Shown piece by piece: positions 61,223 through 64,000 of a DNA stretch of 64,000 nucleotides. The notes beneath the pieces are model-generated. The model worked only from the letters and a program-made list of their open reading frames with translations. It did not search any database and was not told where the DNA came from. A program made the translations under genes and the position numbers. The first letter of the stretch is position 1. Each line of letters opens with the position of its first letter. Source of the DNA: GWE2-40-63 sp050179685 (GTDB lineage: Bacteria > Bacteroidota > Bacteroidia > Bacteroidales > SZUA-534); the NCBI GenBank assembly GCA_050179685.1, contig JBFXEW010000023.1, forward strand, positions 1-64,000. Reading direction: 5' to 3'.

Positions 61223-62310
61223 GTTTCAAAAGCTTTTTTCATAAGGTTTAAAAATGCTGGTTTTTCATGTTCCCAATTGAGTTGCGTTGCCGCTTTACGG
61301 GTTTTTTCCACATAAACATGGTAGGTTTCTTCATTTGCTGCCATTTTATTTACTAAAGCAGCTAAAGCTTTGGGAGTTCGTTCCATTAATACTTCACCCA
61401 TACCGTATTGCTCTGCCAGCGCACGCATTTCAGGTAAATCAGCAACAATTACAGGAACTTCGGCCTGTAAATAATCAAACAGTTTATTGGGTAAGGCAAA
61501 ATAATAATTGAGTCCCAGATTTTCCTCGAGCGACAGTCCAAGCATTGCCTGAACGGTTTTATAATGTAATTGTTCCATGGGAAGCCGACCTAAAAAAACA
61601 ACTTGCTTTTCCAATCCTAAAACATAAACCAGTTCTTTTAACTTTTCTTCAATATCACCTGCTCCGGCAATCCAGAGTTTATAATCGGGCAAATAAGGCA
61701 TGGTTTGAATCATCAATTCAATGCCCCGTCCCATATTAAGCGCTCCCTGGTAAATCAATACTTTTTTGCGTTTGTTTTGTGCTACGTCGCGTTTAAAAGG
61801 AAGATTTCTGACTACTTTAAAGTCGGTTCCGTATTTGTTTTTGTATGCCGCTGCAATGGATGGCGAAACCGTAATTGCATGCTTTATTTTGGGTAACATC
61901 AACTTCTCAAGCCAAAGCCAGGTATTTTTTTGAAAATTCCGTCCAATTAGTTCCGGAACTTCGGTAAAATACTCGTGACTGTCGTAAATCAGTATTTTGC
62001 GTTTTATTTTCGATGCCAAAAAACTGGCGGTAAGGGTATCCAAATCGTTTGCCAAAACCGCATCGAATTTATGACACAAAAGGTAAAAAAACAGTCGCAG
62101 ATTATAGCAGGCATAAAACCGGGCTCCTTTATTAAATAAAAGTTTAAACCGTTTGACTTTATAGGGTGGCTTAAATTCAGGACTATGCGATAAACGCCGA
62201 CCAAGCAAAGTAATCTGGTAACCCGCTTCAACCAGGGTTTGTGAAACACGAAACACCCGTTGATCGCTTGCTAAATCGTTGGTTACTGCTATTATTATGT
62301 GTTTGGCCAT
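61216..62310 (-). CDS. Group 1 (GT4-like) glycosyltransferase
   Basis: About 364 aa from the ATG at 62308-62310; a TTG at 62319 is a less likely start. A GT-B fold: N-terminal IIIAVTNDLASDQRVFRVSQTL, central YDSHEYFTEVPEL, donor-binding segment IYQGALNMGRGIELMIQTM and the C-terminal ExxE-type LSLEENLGLNYYFALPNKLFDYLQA. It transfers a sugar to a lipid-linked or surface glycan. First gene of the four-gene cluster. Confidence 0.9.
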   Translation of the reverse strand: MAKHIIIAVTNDLASDQRVFRVSQTLVEAGYQITLLGRRLSHSPEFKPPYKVKRFKLLFNKGARFYACYNLRLFFYLLCHKFDAVLANDLDTLTASFLASKIKRKILIYDSHEYFTEVPELIGRNFQKNTWLWLEKLMLPKIKHAITVSPSIAAAYKNKYGTDFKVVRNLPFKRDVAQNKRKKVLIYQGALNMGRGIELMIQTMPYLPDYKLWIAGAGDIEEKLKELVYVLGLEKQVVFLGRLPMEQLHYKTVQAMLGLSLEENLGLNYYFALPNKLFDYLQAEVPVIVADLPEMRALAEQYGMGEVLMERTPKALAALVNKMAANEETYHVYVEKTRKAATQLNWEHEKPAFLNLMKKAFETC

Positions 62311-62559
62311 AGTAAGCAAACCTAATGTTTTTTTCTGTATTACAAAATGAATCTTACGTGAACCACAAATTTAAACGTCTTGTAATCAAAACTCAATACG
62401 GTTGCGTAAAAAAACGATTATTCATTGTAAAACACATTAGCTAACGCCAAAAAAAGCTGAATGCGTATTTCGATAAAATAAAAACTGCACAAAAAACTAA
62501 GAAAGCCTGCCCCGCCCTTTGGCTGAAATATTCGGAAACAAAAAGAACTTCAATTTATG

Positions 62560-62589
62560 TTGACTATCAATTCAGAGCCCTTATATTTG
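62560..62589 (+). promoter_or_regulatory. murB promoter
   Basis: TTG at 62560-62562 and a perfect TATATTTG at 62582-62589 with a 19-base spacer, the same spacing as the his promoter. The murB start is 16 bases downstream. The rest of 62320-62559 holds nothing recognisable. Confidence 0.82.
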
Positions 62590-62604
62590 TAAAAAATCAG
62601 CGAA

Positions 62605-63630
62605 ATGACACCAACCATATACCAAAACGTAAGTTTAAAACCATACAATACTTTCGGAATCGATGCAAAAGCGCGTTACCTGTGCCTTTACGAAAAACCT
62701 TCCGATTTAAACTTTTTTATTACCGATGGCCCGCTTTTTCGCGATGTTGAAATGATTATTCTGGGTGGTGGAAGCAACCAGCTTTTTACCCGTGATTTTG
62801 ATGGCGTAATTATTCATCCGGTAAATAAAAATATTGAAGTTATTAGTGAAGATGCCGATTATGTGTGTGTAAAAGCCGATGCCGGAGTAGAATGGGACCA
62901 TTTGGTAGCTTATACAGCTGAAAACAACTGGGGAGGCATTGAAAACTTGTCTGACATTCCCGGAAATGTTGGAGCCTCTGCTGTACAAAATATTGGTGCC
63001 TATGGTGTTGAAGCCAAAGATAGTATCCTTGAAGTTCACCTGGTTAGTTTTGCCGATGCCAGTACCCGCACCTTGCTAAATGCTGAATGCCGGTTCGATT
63101 ACCGAAGCAGCATCTTTAAAAACAAGTTAAAAAACCGCTATTTAATCGATTCAGTAACTTTTAAGCTCACCAAAAAACACAAATTCATTACTCATTATGG
63201 TTCGGTTTCAGAGGAACTGAAAAAATTCGAGGCTTTGAATTTAAAAAATATCCGCCAGTCAATAATTAACATACGAGCAAGCAAACTCCCCAATCCAAAA
63301 GAAATTGGTAATGGAGGAAGTTTCTTTAAAAATCCCCTGGTTCCCGAATATTTGCTTGAAAAACTTCGAAAAGATTATCCAGAAATTCCAAGTTATCAGG
63401 CAGCAAATAATATGGTAAAGCTTGCCGCCGGATGGCTTATTGAGCAATGCGGTTTAAAAGGCTATGTGAACGAAAAGCAAACGGCCGGAATTCATGATAA
63501 ACAAGCCTTGGTATTAGTAAACAAAGGTAATGCAAGCGGAATGGATATAATGGATGTAGCCCGCATGGCTCAATATAAAGTATTCGAAAAATTTGATGTT
63601 TGCCTGGAGCCCGAAGTAATTATTAACTAG
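62605..63630 (+). CDS. murB: UDP-N-acetylenolpyruvoylglucosamine reductase
   Basis: A 341-aa FAD enzyme that reduces UDP-GlcNAc-enolpyruvate to UDP-MurNAc in peptidoglycan synthesis. The N-terminal SLKPYNTFGIDAKA, the FAD loop ILGGGSNQLF, IPGNVGASAVQNIGAYG, the RSSIFKN region and the C-terminal GNGGSFFKNPL and LEPEVII (catalytic Glu) fit. Length and insertions match the E. coli-type (type I) MurB. Promoter close upstream; next gene 20 bases downstream. Confidence 0.96.
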   Translation: MTPTIYQNVSLKPYNTFGIDAKARYLCLYEKPSDLNFFITDGPLFRDVEMIILGGGSNQLFTRDFDGVIIHPVNKNIEVISEDADYVCVKADAGVEWDHLVAYTAENNWGGIENLSDIPGNVGASAVQNIGAYGVEAKDSILEVHLVSFADASTRTLLNAECRFDYRSSIFKNKLKNRYLIDSVTFKLTKKHKFITHYGSVSEELKKFEALNLKNIRQSIINIRASKLPNPKEIGNGGSFFKNPLVPEYLLEKLRKDYPEIPSYQAANNMVKLAAGWLIEQCGLKGYVNEKQTAGIHDKQALVLVNKGNASGMDIMDVARMAQYKVFEKFDVCLEPEVIIN

Positions 63631-63650
63631 TGAAATCGAAACGAAACAGT

Positions 63651-64000
63651 ATGGAAAATTCGAAAAATGAATCAGCAAAAAAATCGGTTAATAAGGATAC
63701 CACTCCCAAAGTAACAGGAATAGGAGGCATCTTTTTTTTCTCCGAAAATCCCGATAAAACAAAAGAATGGTATGCTGAAAATCTTGGACTCGAAGTCAAT
63801 GAATGGGGTTCGAGTTTTGAATTCCGGAACGCTAACCGTCCCGATGAGATAAACTACCTGCAATGGAGTCCTTTTAAACAGGGAAGCAAATACTTTGAAC
63901 CTTCGAAAAAAGAATTTATGGTTAATTACCGGGTGCAAAATATCGAAGCATTGGTAAAAAAGCTTCAATCGAATGGAGTAAACATTCTCGACGAGATTGA
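63651..64000 (+). CDS. VOC/glyoxalase-family protein (3' end outside window)
   Basis: Partial: 116 codons are seen before the window edge. A charged N-terminus is followed by a betaalphabetabetabeta start typical of vicinal-oxygen-chelate proteins (TGIGGIFFFSENPDKTKEWY, NLGLEVNEWGSSFEF, NIEALVKKLQSNGVNIL). These proteins bind a metal and act as glyoxalases, dioxygenases or resistance proteins; the function here is open. The ATG at 63651 is preferred over an in-frame GTG at 63630 that overlaps the murB stop codon by one base. Confidence 0.82.
   Translation, partial: MENSKNESAKKSVNKDTTPKVTGIGGIFFFSENPDKTKEWYAENLGLEVNEWGSSFEFRNANRPDEINYLQWSPFKQGSKYFEPSKKEFMVNYRVQNIEALVKKLQSNGVNILDEI

Overview
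The window comes from a Bacteroidota chromosome, most likely a Marinilabiliales/Prolixibacteraceae-type marine or sediment bacterium; the order is inferred. The evidence is a SusC/SusD pair, a one-protein hybrid two-component regulator, type IX secretion (T9SS) C-terminal sorting domains on several secreted enzymes, and promoters of the Bacteroidota type (TTG, about 19 nt, TAnnTTTG). No rRNA or tRNA gene was recognised.

Layout. 1-123 is the 3' end of a group II intron that runs in from the left. 140-903 holds two small membrane-protein genes. 904-1564 is a repeat-rich spacer. 1565-9990 is housekeeping and envelope: ftsE, a TlpA-like thioredoxin, a Cys-rich lipoprotein, a DsbA-like oxidoreductase, a large AsmA-like protein and topB. 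10020-11608 is a complete IS4-family insertion sequence with 18-bp ends and a 10-bp target duplication, inserted in a palindromic repeat just upstream of topB. 11835-12719 is a DUF1460 lipoprotein. 12879-21782 is a complete histidine operon with a promoter, a His-rich leader peptide and an attenuator, in the order hisG-D-C-B-H-A-F-IE, ending in a stand-alone trpB.

22153-54449 is a large glucuronoxylan utilisation locus. It encodes a GH43, a hybrid two-component sensor, a LacI regulator, GH67 alpha-glucuronidase, mannonate oxidoreductase, an aldo/keto reductase, mannonate dehydratase, SusC/SusD, three GH10 xylanases, a xylan-binding-like T9SS protein, a GH35-like enzyme, a GPH sugar symporter, a GH30_8-like glucuronoxylanase, a cytoplasmic GH43 and a GH115 alpha-glucuronidase. 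Working model: surface and periplasmic GH10/GH30 cut the chain, SusCD imports oligosaccharides, GH115/GH67 remove (methyl)glucuronate, GH43 releases xylose, the GPH carrier crosses the inner membrane, and UxuB-like plus UxuA feed glucuronate towards KDG. The locus is bracketed by two same-orientation copies of a MITE-like repeat (21871-22107 and 54467-54679).

54713-57376 encodes a DUF5020 outer-membrane protein and a chemotaxis receptor. 57802-58008 is a 68-aa orphan. 58022-62310 is a four-gene minus-strand surface-glycan cluster (glycosyltransferase, two deacetylase-like proteins, a FemAB/GNAT-like transferase). 62560-63630 is murB with its promoter, followed by a truncated VOC-family gene that runs off the right edge.
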